Source of the DNA: an uncultured Eubacteriales bacterium
GTDB taxonomy: Bacteria; Bacillota; Clostridia; Oscillospirales; Oscillospiraceae
NCBI GenBank assembly: GCA_900552725.1
Contig: USAT01000027.1
Location: 1-21,304 of the forward strand
Direction: 5' to 3'
DNA length: 21,304 nt
Shown: piece after piece, positions 7,216-14,694 of the stretch
How positions within the stretch are numbered: the stretch's first letter is position 1
Layout: every line of letters begins with the position of its first letter
Program-made: the position numbers and the translations under genes
The notes under the pieces: generated by a model
The model's database searches: none
The model's input: only the letters and a program-made list of their open reading frames with translations
What the model was told of the DNA's origin: nothing

Positions 7216-8235
7216 TTATACCTCGATGCCGTACTTCTCAAACCGGGGGATCAGACCGTACCGGGGATGGGGATCGCCGTCGTCGGGGATCTGGGCCAGA
7301 TCGTAGCCGGGATAGTCGTTGCCCTCGATGATGGCGGGGCCCTTCTCCGTCATGCAGATGTCCCAGCCCACATAGTGGAACTCCGGATACATCAGCGCCG
7401 CCTTCAGGGCCAGCGCCTTGACCTCCTCATGCATGGGCATCTGATAGCCCTTCAGCTCGATGCCGGTGGTGGGATGGCGGTCGTACTTCTTCAGCTCCTC
7501 GTCGTGGCCCTGACCGGCGATCTTGCCGGTGTCCAGATCGAACCGCATGGTGATGCCGCCCCGGCCCATGTTGTCAAAGGCCATGCCGCCGGTGCCCGCC
7601 TTGCAGGCGGCGTAGATCACCAGCGGCTCGCCGTCCTTCACGAAGGTGGCCACGCGGATGCAGTTGATGGAATCGGGATGCAGCGCCGCCGCCTGGGGAT
7701 GCTGGCGGATGACCTCCTCGCAGATGCCGAACCGCTTCTCCGGCTGCTTCATGTAGGCCCACATGGCCTCCAGATCGGCGAAATCCTTCTTGTACAGCTT
7801 CTCGATACCGCTGCCGCAGTCACCGTCGATGGGCTTGACGATCACGGCGTCCTTGTCCGCCATGAACGCCTTGAACTGCTCAAAATCTGCCTTGAACAGA
7901 TTCAGCGCCTCGCGGCCCATCAGGGGCCGGAACTTCTCAAAAAAGGCGTTCTTGTCGTTGAAAATGGCGGCGTCGGTGCGGTTATTCACCCGCTTGACGA
8001 AGGCGGCGGAGCGCACCCGGGTCAAATAGGTGGCCCGCTCATCGTCGCTCAGGTCGTAAAACTCAAACATCATATAGTCCGTGGGGCCTGCGCCGTAGCG
8101 CTTGGCGCACCGCAGCATGTCGGTAAACAGCGCTGCCGTGGGCTTGCCGCAGATGGCGTGTGCCTTTCCGGCGGTCTCCCAGACCCGGCGCAGCGGCACG
8201 CTCTTGGCCGCCTGACGGATAGAACTCAGTTTCAT
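7216..8235 (-). CDS. ATP-grasp protein, sugar-transfer-associated type
   Basis: 339 aa, soluble. The fold is recognisable as ATP-grasp: VIVKPIDGDCGSGI (131-144) gives the ATP-binding Lys134 and the glycine-rich loop, and GWDICMTEKGPAIIEGN (290-306) gives the metal ligands Asp292, Glu304 and Asn306. The overall pattern, including NCIRVATFV and EGNDYPGYDLAQ, matches the ATPgrasp_ST family, which is often found near polysaccharide genes and is thought to ligate a carboxylate to an amine or similar group. The real substrate is unknown. Translation starts at an ATG with AAGGAT about 13 nt upstream. The gene is monocistronic: it has its own terminator, and the plus-strand NhaC gene converges on it. 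A glycosyltransferase lies 4 kb away (12178) but not in the same unit. Confidence 0.8.
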   Translation of the reverse strand: MKLSSIRQAAKSVPLRRVWETAGKAHAICGKPTAALFTDMLRCAKRYGAGPTDYMMFEFYDLSDDERATYLTRVRSAAFVKRVNNRTDAAIFNDKNAFFEKFRPLMGREALNLFKADFEQFKAFMADKDAVIVKPIDGDCGSGIEKLYKKDFADLEAMWAYMKQPEKRFGICEEVIRQHPQAAALHPDSINCIRVATFVKDGEPLVIYAACKAGTGGMAFDNMGRGGITMRFDLDTGKIAGQGHDEELKKYDRHPTTGIELKGYQMPMHEEVKALALKAALMYPEFHYVGWDICMTEKGPAIIEGNDYPGYDLAQIPDDGDPHPRYGLIPRFEKYGIEV

Positions 8236-8272
8236 AAAGGCAGATCATCCTTTCATAACAGGTGCTTATCAT

Positions 8273-8301
8273 TATACCTGTTTCTTTGGAAAAGAAAAGC
8301 C
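8273..8301 (-). promoter_or_regulatory. Possible promoter of the ATP-grasp gene, with an overlapping inverted repeat
   Basis: A perfect TATAAT on the minus strand (8273-8278) lies 37 bp upstream of the ATG. The -35 region is poor. CAGGT (8261-8265) and ACCTG (8278-8282) form an inverted repeat overlapping the -10 box, which could be an operator. Confidence 0.45.
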
Positions 8302-8392
8302 CCCACAGCCAAATTTCCGCCCCGTACCCATGAAAAAAATGAAACCCAGCCATAACGGGAGGAAATTTTTCTGAAAAAATTGTCCCGCCCCC

Positions 8393-8421
8393 TTGACAGG
8401 TGTACCACATCATGGTATAAG
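8393..8421 (+). promoter_or_regulatory. SigA-type promoter of the GntR-ABC operon
   Basis: Perfect TTGACA at 8393-8398, 17-bp spacer, TATAAG at 8416-8421 (5 of 6). Predicted start near 8428, inside the operator palindrome. Confidence 0.88.
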
Positions 8422-8443
8422 TGTATTAACACGCTTAATACAC
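8421..8443 (+). promoter_or_regulatory. GntR (YtrA-type) operator palindrome
   Basis: Perfect inverted repeat GTGTATTAA-N5-TTAATACAC, starting on the last base of the -10 box and covering the predicted start. Its place just before the regulator gene points to autorepression by the downstream GntR protein. Confidence 0.8.
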
Positions 8444-8465
8444 TACACTCGGGAGGAGTGACACT

Positions 8466-8825
8466 ATGATCCATCTGGACTATCGGGACAGCCGCCCCAT
8501 CTATGAGCAGGTAAAGGACAGCCTGCGCCGTTTGATGGTCACCGGTGTCTTGGCGCCCGGCGACAAGCTGCCGTCGGTGCGGTCCATGGCCTCGCAGCTA
8601 TCCATCAACCCCAACACCATCCAGCGGGCCTATGCCGAGCTGGAATCAGAGGGCTATGTGGTGTCCGTCACCGGGAAAGGCAGCTTTGTGGCGGAGGGCG
8701 ACACCCAGAACGCTGCCCGCAAGGCGGAGCTCACCGGTAAGCTGAAGCCCATCTTGGAGGAGCTGCGGAGCCTGGGCATGACCCACGAAGAGCTCATGCA
8801 GCTCTGGGAAGGAGAGAAGAAGTAA
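8466..8825 (+). CDS. GntR-family transcriptional regulator, YtrA subfamily
   Basis: 119 aa. An N-terminal winged helix-turn-helix of GntR type is evident: RPIYEQVKDSLRRLMVTGVL, PGDKLPSVRSMA, then SINPNTIQRAYAELESEGYV and GKGSFVA (up to residue ~76). The short ~40-residue helical tail, without a ligand domain, is typical of the YtrA subfamily, which represses ABC transporter operons and itself; some members respond to cell-wall antibiotics. GGGAGGAG sits 7 nt before the ATG. The stop codon overlaps the start of the ATPase gene by one base (TAATG), so the two are translationally linked. The operator at 8421-8443 fits its expected mode of action. The inducing signal is unknown. Confidence 0.93.
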   Translation: MIHLDYRDSRPIYEQVKDSLRRLMVTGVLAPGDKLPSVRSMASQLSINPNTIQRAYAELESEGYVVSVTGKGSFVAEGDTQNAARKAELTGKLKPILEELRSLGMTHEELMQLWEGEKK

Positions 8826-9721
8826 TGTTAGAAGCAAAAAACGTCGTCAAGAGCTTTGACGGCTTCCGCGCGCTGGACGACGCCAGCCTGACCGTCCCCA
8901 AGGGCGCGGTGTACGGCCTGGTGGGCCCCAACGGCGCGGGCAAATCCACCATCATCCGCCATTTTACCGGCGTCTACCGCCCGGACAGCGGCGCCCTGAC
9001 TTTGGAGGGCCAGCCCATCTACGAAAACCCCGCCGTCAAGCGCCGCATCTGCGTGATCCCCGACGACTGGTTCTATTTCTCCCAGTGGTCCATCCGGGAG
9101 ATGGCCCGCCTCTATAAGGGCATGTACCCCACCTTCAGCCAGGAGCGCTACGACAAGATGCACGAGGTGTTCCCCCTGGACGACCGCCAGATGATCCGCC
9201 GCATGAGCAAGGGTATGCAGAAGCAGGCGGCCTTCTGGATCACCATGAGCTGCATGCCCGAGTACCTGATCCTGGATGAGCCGGTGGACGGCCTGGACCC
9301 CGTCATGCGCCGCCAGGTGTGGTCGCTGCTGCTGGGCGACGTGGCCGAGCGGGGCACCACCGTGCTGGTGTCCAGCCACAACCTCCGCGAGCTGGAGGAC
9401 GTGTGCGACCATGTGGGCATCATGAACAAGGGCAAGGTGCTCTTAGAGCGCAGCCTCAGCGACCTGCAGGACAACACTGTGAAGCTGCAGGTGGCCTTCG
9501 GCGGCGACGAGCCGGAGATGCCCGCCGACCTGAACGTCCTGCATCATGAGAAGATCGGCCGCGTACACACCTACATCGTCCGCGGCAATCAGAACGACAT
9601 TCTGGCCCAGGTGTCGGCCCTCCAGCCCATTCTGCTGGAGGCCATCCCCCTGACGCTGGAGGAGATCTTTATTTACGAGTTGGGAGGTGCCGATTATGCG
9701 GTCCATGATATCGTCCTCTGA
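8825..9721 (+). CDS. ABC transporter ATP-binding protein (YtrB/Bcr-like)
   Basis: 298 aa, cytoplasmic. Walker A GPNGAGKST at 34-42, signature MSKGMQKQ at 127-134 in place of LSGGQ, Walker B YLILDEP at 147-153, switch histidine His185 in SSHNLRE. The usual Q-loop glutamine is not obvious; the region reads CVIPDDWFYF, a variation common in this branch. The C-terminal ~90 residues form an accessory domain. It should energise the permease encoded next, which starts inside its 3' end. Co-transcription with a YtrA-type regulator suggests drug efflux or an envelope-stress function; the substrate is not identifiable. Confidence 0.92.
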   Translation: MLEAKNVVKSFDGFRALDDASLTVPKGAVYGLVGPNGAGKSTIIRHFTGVYRPDSGALTLEGQPIYENPAVKRRICVIPDDWFYFSQWSIREMARLYKGMYPTFSQERYDKMHEVFPLDDRQMIRRMSKGMQKQAAFWITMSCMPEYLILDEPVDGLDPVMRRQVWSLLLGDVAERGTTVLVSSHNLRELEDVCDHVGIMNKGKVLLERSLSDLQDNTVKLQVAFGGDEPEMPADLNVLHHEKIGRVHTYIVRGNQNDILAQVSALQPILLEAIPLTLEEIFIYELGGADYAVHDIVL

Positions 9722-11594
9722 GCGCGCCCTGGCCCGCTCCGACTTCCGGCGCTTCTGGCCGCTGCTGTTCGGCTATGCCGTGCTGTGGCTGTGCGCCCTG
9801 CCCCTGTCTCTGTGGAGCCGCCACGACTACCTCAGTTCCCGCCGCCCCATGGAGGCCATGGCCAGCGTCAGCAACTACTTCTATAACGCCTCCCGTGCGT
9901 CCATCTACGTCTCCGCCTTCTTCGCGGTGCTGCTGGCCATGGCGCTGTTCGCCTACCTGATGAACAGCCGCAGCGTGGGCCTGATGCATTCTCTGCCCAT
10001 CACCCGGGGCCGCCAGTTCGCCACCCACTTCGCCGTGGGCGTCGTCATGTTCACAGCGGTGCACCTGGCCACGGCCCTGCTGACCCTGCCGGTGCAGGCG
10101 GCGCTGGGCGCCGTCAACATGCGGGGTACCTGGGAATGGTTCGCCGCGGCGGAGCTCACCAGCCTCTTCTTCTTCGCGCTGGCCACGCTGTGCGCCCTGA
10201 TCACCGGCTGGCTGCTGGCCGTCCCCGTGATCTACACCGGCATCAACTTCCTGTTCGGCGCCTTTTATCTGCTGATTTCCACCATGACCCAGATGTTCTA
10301 CTGGGGCTATGAGAGCAACGGATGGCCCGCCTGGGTGAGCTGGCTGACCCCTCTGGTGCGGCTGTACAATGTCGCCGCAGCCGCCGGCCCGGATGATATC
10401 GTCCTTTACGGCATGGAAAACGGCACCAACTACTATGTCAACTATCTGCCCGCCCGCTTCTGGAATGCGATGCTGATCTATACCGTGGCGGCGGTGCTCT
10501 TTATCGGGATCGCGGGGCTCTTCTGCCGCGCCCGCCACAGCGAGACCGCCGGTGACGCTATCGTGTTCCCCTGGCTGCGTCCCGTGGTGCTGTACGTCAT
10601 CTCGCTGGCCGGCGGCATGGGTCTGGGCATCCTGCTGTGGTATCTGGTGTCCTACGGCGAGAGCATCTATGTCATGCTGCTGTGCCAGATCGTGGCCGGT
10701 CTCATCGTCTATTTCGGCGTCCAGATGCTGCTGCACAAGTCCTTCAAGGTGTTCAACCACCGGGGCTGGCTGGGCGCGGCCGCGCTGGCGGCAGCTCTGG
10801 TGATCATCAGCCTGGTGATCCGCTTCGACGCCTTCGGCGCACAGAAGTACGTTCCCGACGTGAACCAGATCGAAAGCGCCCAGATCAACACCTACGCCTA
10901 CGACGATGTCCCCAGCGTCCGCGGTCTGAAGGATCCTCAGGGTCTGGAAAAGCTCACCGCTCTTCACAAGGCGATCCTGGAGCAGGGCTGCCCCACCAGC
11001 CAGGAGATCGATCAGATCAACAGCGTCCCCACCAGTGAATACAGCGGTGATCAGGACTACTTTACCTTCTCCATCACCTATACGCTCAAGGATGGAAGCA
11101 CGATCCGCCGCAGCTACAGCCAGATCGTCCGCCGCGGCACGCCCCTGTACGAGGCCGCCAACGCCTTCTATAACGATCCGGCGGTGCGTCAGGTCAGCTA
11201 TGATGACAACTATCTTGATGCGGAGATCGAGTCCTCTGCCATCACCGGCGGCTGGTTCAACAACTACAAGCAGGACGGCGGCTCCGCGGAGCTGACCGGC
11301 ACCCAGGCCCGCCAGCTGTACGCCGCCGTCCAGCGCTACTACGAGACGGGCCGTCAGAAGACGATAGACGTTCTGGATGCCGCCAAGGCTGACCGGCAAT
11401 ATGCCTGCTTCTATCTGGAGATCCTCTACCGTGACGATACCGTCGCCGCCACCGTCTCCGGCAATGGGGCGGAGGCCGCAAAGGATGATTGCAGCTGGGG
11501 CATTGACAACCTCCCCGCCGACTGCACCGAGGTGCTCGACCTGCTGGTGTCCTTCGGCCTGGCGGAGAACACCGCCGAGCTGCTGTACGACTAA
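9696..11594 (+). CDS. ABC transporter permease with large C-terminal non-membrane domain
   Basis: 632 aa from the ATG at 9696, chosen because GGGAGG (9682-9687) lies 8 nt upstream; a GTG at 9687 would overlap that ribosome site. The gene overlaps the ATPase gene by 26 nt in another frame. Residues ~20-380 hold several hydrophobic segments, including a double-glycine-rich one (ISLAGGMGLGILLWYLV) near 305. From about residue 385 the chain becomes polar (YVPDVNQIESAQINTYAYDD onward) to the C-terminus, about 245 residues that are probably extracytoplasmic. This layout matches large permeases seen beside YtrA-type regulators in clostridia, some carrying a domain of unknown function (perhaps DUF6449; I am not certain). 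It forms the exporter with the preceding ATPase. Confidence 0.82.
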   Translation: MRSMISSSERALARSDFRRFWPLLFGYAVLWLCALPLSLWSRHDYLSSRRPMEAMASVSNYFYNASRASIYVSAFFAVLLAMALFAYLMNSRSVGLMHSLPITRGRQFATHFAVGVVMFTAVHLATALLTLPVQAALGAVNMRGTWEWFAAAELTSLFFFALATLCALITGWLLAVPVIYTGINFLFGAFYLLISTMTQMFYWGYESNGWPAWVSWLTPLVRLYNVAAAAGPDDIVLYGMENGTNYYVNYLPARFWNAMLIYTVAAVLFIGIAGLFCRARHSETAGDAIVFPWLRPVVLYVISLAGGMGLGILLWYLVSYGESIYVMLLCQIVAGLIVYFGVQMLLHKSFKVFNHRGWLGAAALAAALVIISLVIRFDAFGAQKYVPDVNQIESAQINTYAYDDVPSVRGLKDPQGLEKLTALHKAILEQGCPTSQEIDQINSVPTSEYSGDQDYFTFSITYTLKDGSTIRRSYSQIVRRGTPLYEAANAFYNDPAVRQVSYDDNYLDAEIESSAITGGWFNNYKQDGGSAELTGTQARQLYAAVQRYYETGRQKTIDVLDAAKADRQYACFYLEILYRDDTVAATVSGNGAEAAKDDCSWGIDNLPADCTEVLDLLVSFGLAENTAELLYD

Positions 11595-11610
11595 ACGCCG
11601 AGGTTCGGTG

Positions 11611-11644
11611 CACCTTCCGTAGGGCGGGGTGACCACACCCCGCC
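11611..11644. repeat. GTAGGGCGGGG hairpin repeat
   Basis: Perfect hairpin GGCGGGGTG-ACCA-CACCCCGCC (11623-11644) preceded by CCGTA, 30 bp after the permease stop. The same stem occurs at 7105-7126. It may also help end the ABC transcript, though it has no T-run. Confidence 0.7.
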
Positions 11645-11781
11645 GCCCGCTAACCGCCGCACTTCGGTATACCCTTCGTAGGGGGCGATGCCCACGCAGT
11701 GGAGCGAAGCGGAACAAGTACCCTTGGGGTGCATCGGCCCGCCCGCTAACCACCGCATTTCGATATACCATCTGTAGGGGG
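11645..11781. repeat. Two copies of a ~41-bp repeat, 96 bp apart
   Basis: GCCCGCTAACC-R-CCGCA-YTTCG-RTATACC, ending in GTAGGGGGCG, occurs at about 11645-11685 and 11741-11781 with a handful of changes. A weaker related stretch lies at 11590-11622. Each copy leads into a GTAGGG palindrome, so the field looks like a stack of modules. Confidence 0.7.
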
Positions 11782-11859
11782 CGGCGTCCTCGACGCCCCG
11801 TCGATGAACGCAGATGCCATGATAAACCGTGCGGGCCGTCGAGGACGCCGGCCCCTACA
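11773..11859. repeat. 87-bp palindromic element, TGTAGGGG...CCCCTACA
   Basis: Two 27-bp arms match as inverted repeats at 25 positions. The left arm contains the 26-bp unit 11774-11799, which is identical to 13511-13536. The interior is ~33 bp with no coding sense. It is the same class of element as 7052-7131 but from a different sequence subfamily (GGCGTCCTCGACGCC core). Confidence 0.78.
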
Positions 11860-12160
11860 CACCCCATCGCCGCACCCTGCCCGGTGAACAATGCCGTTTG
11901 CGTCATACGGCGGCGCGATGAGGGCATCGCGCCCTACACAATCACCAGAGGGCTGCCCTCTCCCCCACCCCCTACCGCGGCGCTGACGACGCACCGCGTA
12001 TCACAACCACATACACCCGATGGGATGGGCAAAATGCCCACCCCGCCGCGAAGCGCACCCATTTTGCCCGCTTCGCCCACGAAAAGCTGCTGTCCATCGC
12101 TGCGTAGGGGCGACCCTTGCGGTCGCCCGCCGCCGATGACAAAACGAGTAGCCGCGGCAC
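11860..12160. repeat. Rest of the intergenic repeat field, with inverted repeats
   Basis: About 300 bp without a gene. GGGCAAAATG at 12027-12036 pairs with CATTTTGCCC at 12060-12069. GGGCGACC-CTTGC-GGTCGCCC forms a perfect hairpin at 12108-12128 within another GTAGGGG module, 33 bp before the glycosyltransferase ribosome site. A frame stays open here only because the DNA is GC-rich. Confidence 0.65.
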
Positions 12161-12177
12161 AAAGGAGGCCGTATCCC

Positions 12178-13422
12178 ATGACTACCTTACAGATCATCAA
12201 TCTCGCCATCATGCTGGCGTTTTTCCTCTGCTATTCCTACCAGTTCTTCTATATCCCCGTGGCCTGGTTCAAAAAGGACGCCCCCCACCGCGAGCCGGTG
12301 ATGCACCGCATCGCCGTGCTGATCGCCGCCCGCAACGAGCAGGCCGTCATCGGCAACCTGATCGACAGCATCCGGGACCAGGACTACCCCGCCGATAAGG
12401 TGGATATCTTCGTGGTGGCCGACAACTGCACCGATCTCACCGGCAGCGTGGCCGGTGCCCACGGGGCCAACGTCTACTTCCGCAATGACACCACCCAGGT
12501 GGGCAAGGGCTACGCTCTCCAGTATCTCCTCCACTGCATCGAGGATGACTACGCCCCCTATGACGCCTATCTGGTGCTGGACGCCGATAATATCCTGTCT
12601 CCCAACTATATCACCGAGATCAACAAGACCTTCTCCGACGGCTATGAGATCGTCACCAGCTACCGCAACTCCAAGAACTACGGCGACAACTGGATCAGCG
12701 CCGGATACGCCCTCTGGTTCCTGCGGGAGAGCCGCTACCTCAACGGGGCCCGCTGCCGTCTGGGCAGCTCCTGTGCCGTCAGCGGCACCGGCTTCCTCTT
12801 CTCCCGCCGCATCCTCAACAAGTGCGGCGGCTGGAACTTCTTCCTGCTGACCGAGGATATCCAGTTCACGATCGCCAACGTCATCCGGGGCGAAAAGGTG
12901 GGCTATTGCCCCACCGCCGTGCTGTATGACGAGCAGCCCACCACCTTCCGCCAGTCCTTCCGCCAGCGGCTCCGCTGGTCCCGTGGCTATCTCCAGGTGT
13001 TCGGCCGGTACGGTGTCTCCCTGTTCCGTGGCATCTTCCGGGGCAGCTTCTCCTGCTTTGATATGACCATGAACATCATGCCCGCCGCGGTGCTGTCCGG
13101 CGCGTCCATCGCGGTGAACCTGGGCGCCGCCGTCTATAACTGCGTCAACGGCGGCGACTGGACGGTGCTGGCCGCCTGCCTGCTGCAGAGCTTCCTGAGC
13201 CTGTATCTCACCGTGTTCATTCTGGGCGTCATCACCACCGTCACCGAGTGGGACAATATCTATTGCTCCGCCACCAAGAAGGTCTGGTACGCCATCACCT
13301 TCCCGGTGTTCATGTTCACCTATATCCCCATCGTCATTGTCTCCCTGTTCCATAACCCTGCCTGGCAGCCCATCCACCACAGCCGCAGCGTGGATCTCCA
13401 CCAGATCTGCGCCGGCAAGTAG
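12178..13422 (+). CDS. GT2-family glycosyltransferase, processive type, membrane-bound
   Basis: 414 aa. AAAGGAGG at 12161-12168 sits 9 nt before the ATG at 12178; the frame stays open upstream through repeats, but no better start exists. An N-terminal membrane segment (~5-30) is followed by a GT-A domain with the D,D,D,Q(Q/R)xRW pattern of processive GT2 enzymes: IAARNE at 49-54, Asp82 in ADNCTD, DAD at 135-137, TED at 225-227 and QRLRW at 263-267. Several hydrophobic segments follow (~285-390). Such enzymes polymerise or transfer sugars from nucleotide-sugar donors at the inner membrane for exopolysaccharide or glycolipid, using a metal held by the DxD aspartates. Product and donor are unknown. 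It stands alone between repeat fields, and its TAG stop lies inside a GTAGGGG repeat. Confidence 0.88.
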   Translation: MTTLQIINLAIMLAFFLCYSYQFFYIPVAWFKKDAPHREPVMHRIAVLIAARNEQAVIGNLIDSIRDQDYPADKVDIFVVADNCTDLTGSVAGAHGANVYFRNDTTQVGKGYALQYLLHCIEDDYAPYDAYLVLDADNILSPNYITEINKTFSDGYEIVTSYRNSKNYGDNWISAGYALWFLRESRYLNGARCRLGSSCAVSGTGFLFSRRILNKCGGWNFFLLTEDIQFTIANVIRGEKVGYCPTAVLYDEQPTTFRQSFRQRLRWSRGYLQVFGRYGVSLFRGIFRGSFSCFDMTMNIMPAAVLSGASIAVNLGAAVYNCVNGGDWTVLAACLLQSFLSLYLTVFILGVITTVTEWDNIYCSATKKVWYAITFPVFMFTYIPIVIVSLFHNPAWQPIHHSRSVDLHQICAGK

Positions 13423-13443
13423 GGGCGACCCCTGCGGTCGTCC
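13419..13443. repeat. GTAGGGGCGACC hairpin repeat overlapping the GT2 stop codon
   Basis: GGGCGACC (13423-13430), loop CCTGC, GGTCGTCC (13436-13443): the same module as 12105-12128 with one change in the second arm. The TAG at 13420-13422 is part of its GTAGGGG start. Confidence 0.75.
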
Positions 13444-13510
13444 GCTGCCAAAGGGGCGGCGGGTCTCACACTGCCCGCCGCCCTGAAGCGCAGACAGTGT
13501 TAAACCCTTC

Positions 13511-13536
13511 GTAGGGGGCGGCGTCCTCGACGCCCC
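13511..13536. repeat. 26-bp GTAGGGGGCGGCG palindromic unit
   Basis: Identical to 11774-11799 over 26 bp and one base different from 6995-7020. The GGCGTC and GACGCC halves form a hairpin. Confidence 0.8.
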
Positions 13537-13538
13537 GG

Positions 13539-13690
13539 CCCCCTCTGGGAGGGGGAGAGAGCCGTGCGCTGCCAGTGGCAGATGAAGCACGGCGAACGAG
13601 TGGCAGCGGTCAAAATTTCGGCGGCTTTAATGCTGCAGCGAAATTTTGGGTACCGCAACAGGAGCTGTCAGCGAAGCTGACTGAGGGAGA
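13539..13690. repeat. Composite repeat with nested hairpins
   Basis: It opens with CCCCCTC-TGG-GAGGGGG (13539-13555) and closes with GAGCTGTCAGCGAAGCTGAC-TGAGGGAGAG, whose GTCAGC-GAA-GCTGAC is a hairpin. Between them CAAAATTTCG (13611-13620) is inverted as CGAAATTTTG (13639-13648). The closing motif is, from memory, a dispersed intergenic repeat in Oscillospiraceae. No coding potential is seen. Confidence 0.6.
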
Positions 13691-13862
13691 GAACAAAAAC
13701 TCAAAATTACTTCTGCATCGTGACCGCAGCTGCCCGCAGCAATGGCGGGCGGGGCAGACCCCCGCCCCTGCACACCAATGCCCGGGGATTATTCTTCAAA
13801 AACCGACCGCTTTCGGCGCGGCTGCTTTTTTTGCGCCATTTTTGCACCGATACCCCCTGCTT
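13691..13862. other. Intergenic spacer, no gene seen
   Basis: About 170 bp. A G/C hairpin around GGGCGGGG and CCCCCGCCC (13747-13770) is the only structure visible. No convincing -35/-10 pair for the downstream ABC genes could be assigned. Confidence 0.4.
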
Positions 13863-13909
13863 ATGTACCAATAAAGGACGGTAATGTACCAATAAAAATG
13901 CATATGCAT
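13863..13909 (+). promoter_or_regulatory. Tandem 13-bp direct repeats and a 12-bp palindrome upstream of the Bce-like genes
   Basis: ATGTACCAATAAA occurs at 13863-13875 and again at 13884-13896, exactly 21 bp apart (two helical turns). Two bases later comes the perfect palindrome ATGCATATGCAT (13898-13909), just before the ribosome site. This is the layout of a regulator-binding region. I cannot name the regulator. Confidence 0.5.
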
Positions 13910-13929
13910 CCAAATGAAGGAGTACAAAT

Positions 13930-14694
13930 ATGAATATATTGCAAGTCAGCGACCTGCGAAAGGTCTATACCACCCGCTTCGGCGGTCAGTCTGTGGAGGC
14001 GCTCCGCGCCGTCACCTTTGATGTGGAGCAGGGCGAATATGTCGCCGTCATGGGCGAGTCCGGCTCCGGCAAAACCACGCTGCTGAACATTCTGGCGGCC
14101 CTGGATAAGCCCACCTCCGGCCAGGTGCTGCTGGAGGGGAAGGACATCGGCAAGGTGAAGGATGCCGACATGGCGGCCTTCCGCCGGGATCACCTGGGCT
14201 TCGTGTTCCAGGATTTCAACCTGCTGGACACCTTTACCCTAGAGGACAACATCTACCTGCCCCTGGTGCTGGCCGGGAAGAAATACCCGGAGATGCACCG
14301 CCGCCTGATGCCTTTGGCACGGCAGCTGGGCATCGAAACGCTGCTGAAAAAGTATCCCTATGAGGTGTCCGGCGGCCAGAAGCAGCGCGCCGCCGTGGCC
14401 CGCGCCATGATCACCGGTCCCCGCATCCTGCTGGCCGACGAGCCCACCGGCGCACTGGACTCCAAGTCCACCGACGAGCTGCTGGATCTGTTCGCCGCGC
14501 TGCACCAGTCCGGCCAGACCATCCTGATGGTGACCCACTCCGTCAAGGCCGCCAGCCGCGCCGGGCGGGTGCTGTTCCTGAAGGACGGCCAGGTGTTCCA
14601 TGAGCTCCACCGCACCGGCGACACCGACACCCAGTTCTACCAGCGGATCTCCGGCGCGCTGACGGCGCTGACCACAGGCGGTGATGCCCAATGA
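13930..14694 (+). CDS. ABC transporter ATP-binding protein, BceA/MacB-LolD type
   Basis: 254 aa, cytoplasmic. AAGGAG at 13917-13922 lies 7 nt before the ATG. Walker A GESGSGKTT at 42-50, Q-loop FVFQDFNLLD with Gln94, signature VSGGQKQRAAVARA from 146, Walker B LLADEPTGALDSK from 167, switch His203 in VTHS. FQDFNLLD and DEPTGALDSK are typical of the MacB/LolD/BceA branch, which drives mechanotransmission permeases rather than classic import. It overlaps the permease gene by 4 nt (ATGA), so the two form one complex. In the BceAB class the function is protection against cell-wall-active peptide antibiotics or sensing of them; here that is inferred from type only. Confidence 0.94.
   Translation: MNILQVSDLRKVYTTRFGGQSVEALRAVTFDVEQGEYVAVMGESGSGKTTLLNILAALDKPTSGQVLLEGKDIGKVKDADMAAFRRDHLGFVFQDFNLLDTFTLEDNIYLPLVLAGKKYPEMHRRLMPLARQLGIETLLKKYPYEVSGGQKQRAAVARAMITGPRILLADEPTGALDSKSTDELLDLFAALHQSGQTILMVTHSVKAASRAGRVLFLKDGQVFHELHRTGDTDTQFYQRISGALTALTTGGDAQ

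Noticed and set aside
11645..11781. CRISPR array
   Set aside because: There are only two imperfect repeat copies, no regular unique spacers, and no cas genes in the window.
11629..12177. Long upstream extension of the glycosyltransferase frame
   Set aside because: It runs through GC-rich palindromic repeats, is Arg/Pro-rich without family similarity, and the ATG at 12178 has a strong ribosome site followed directly by the membrane segment of GT2.
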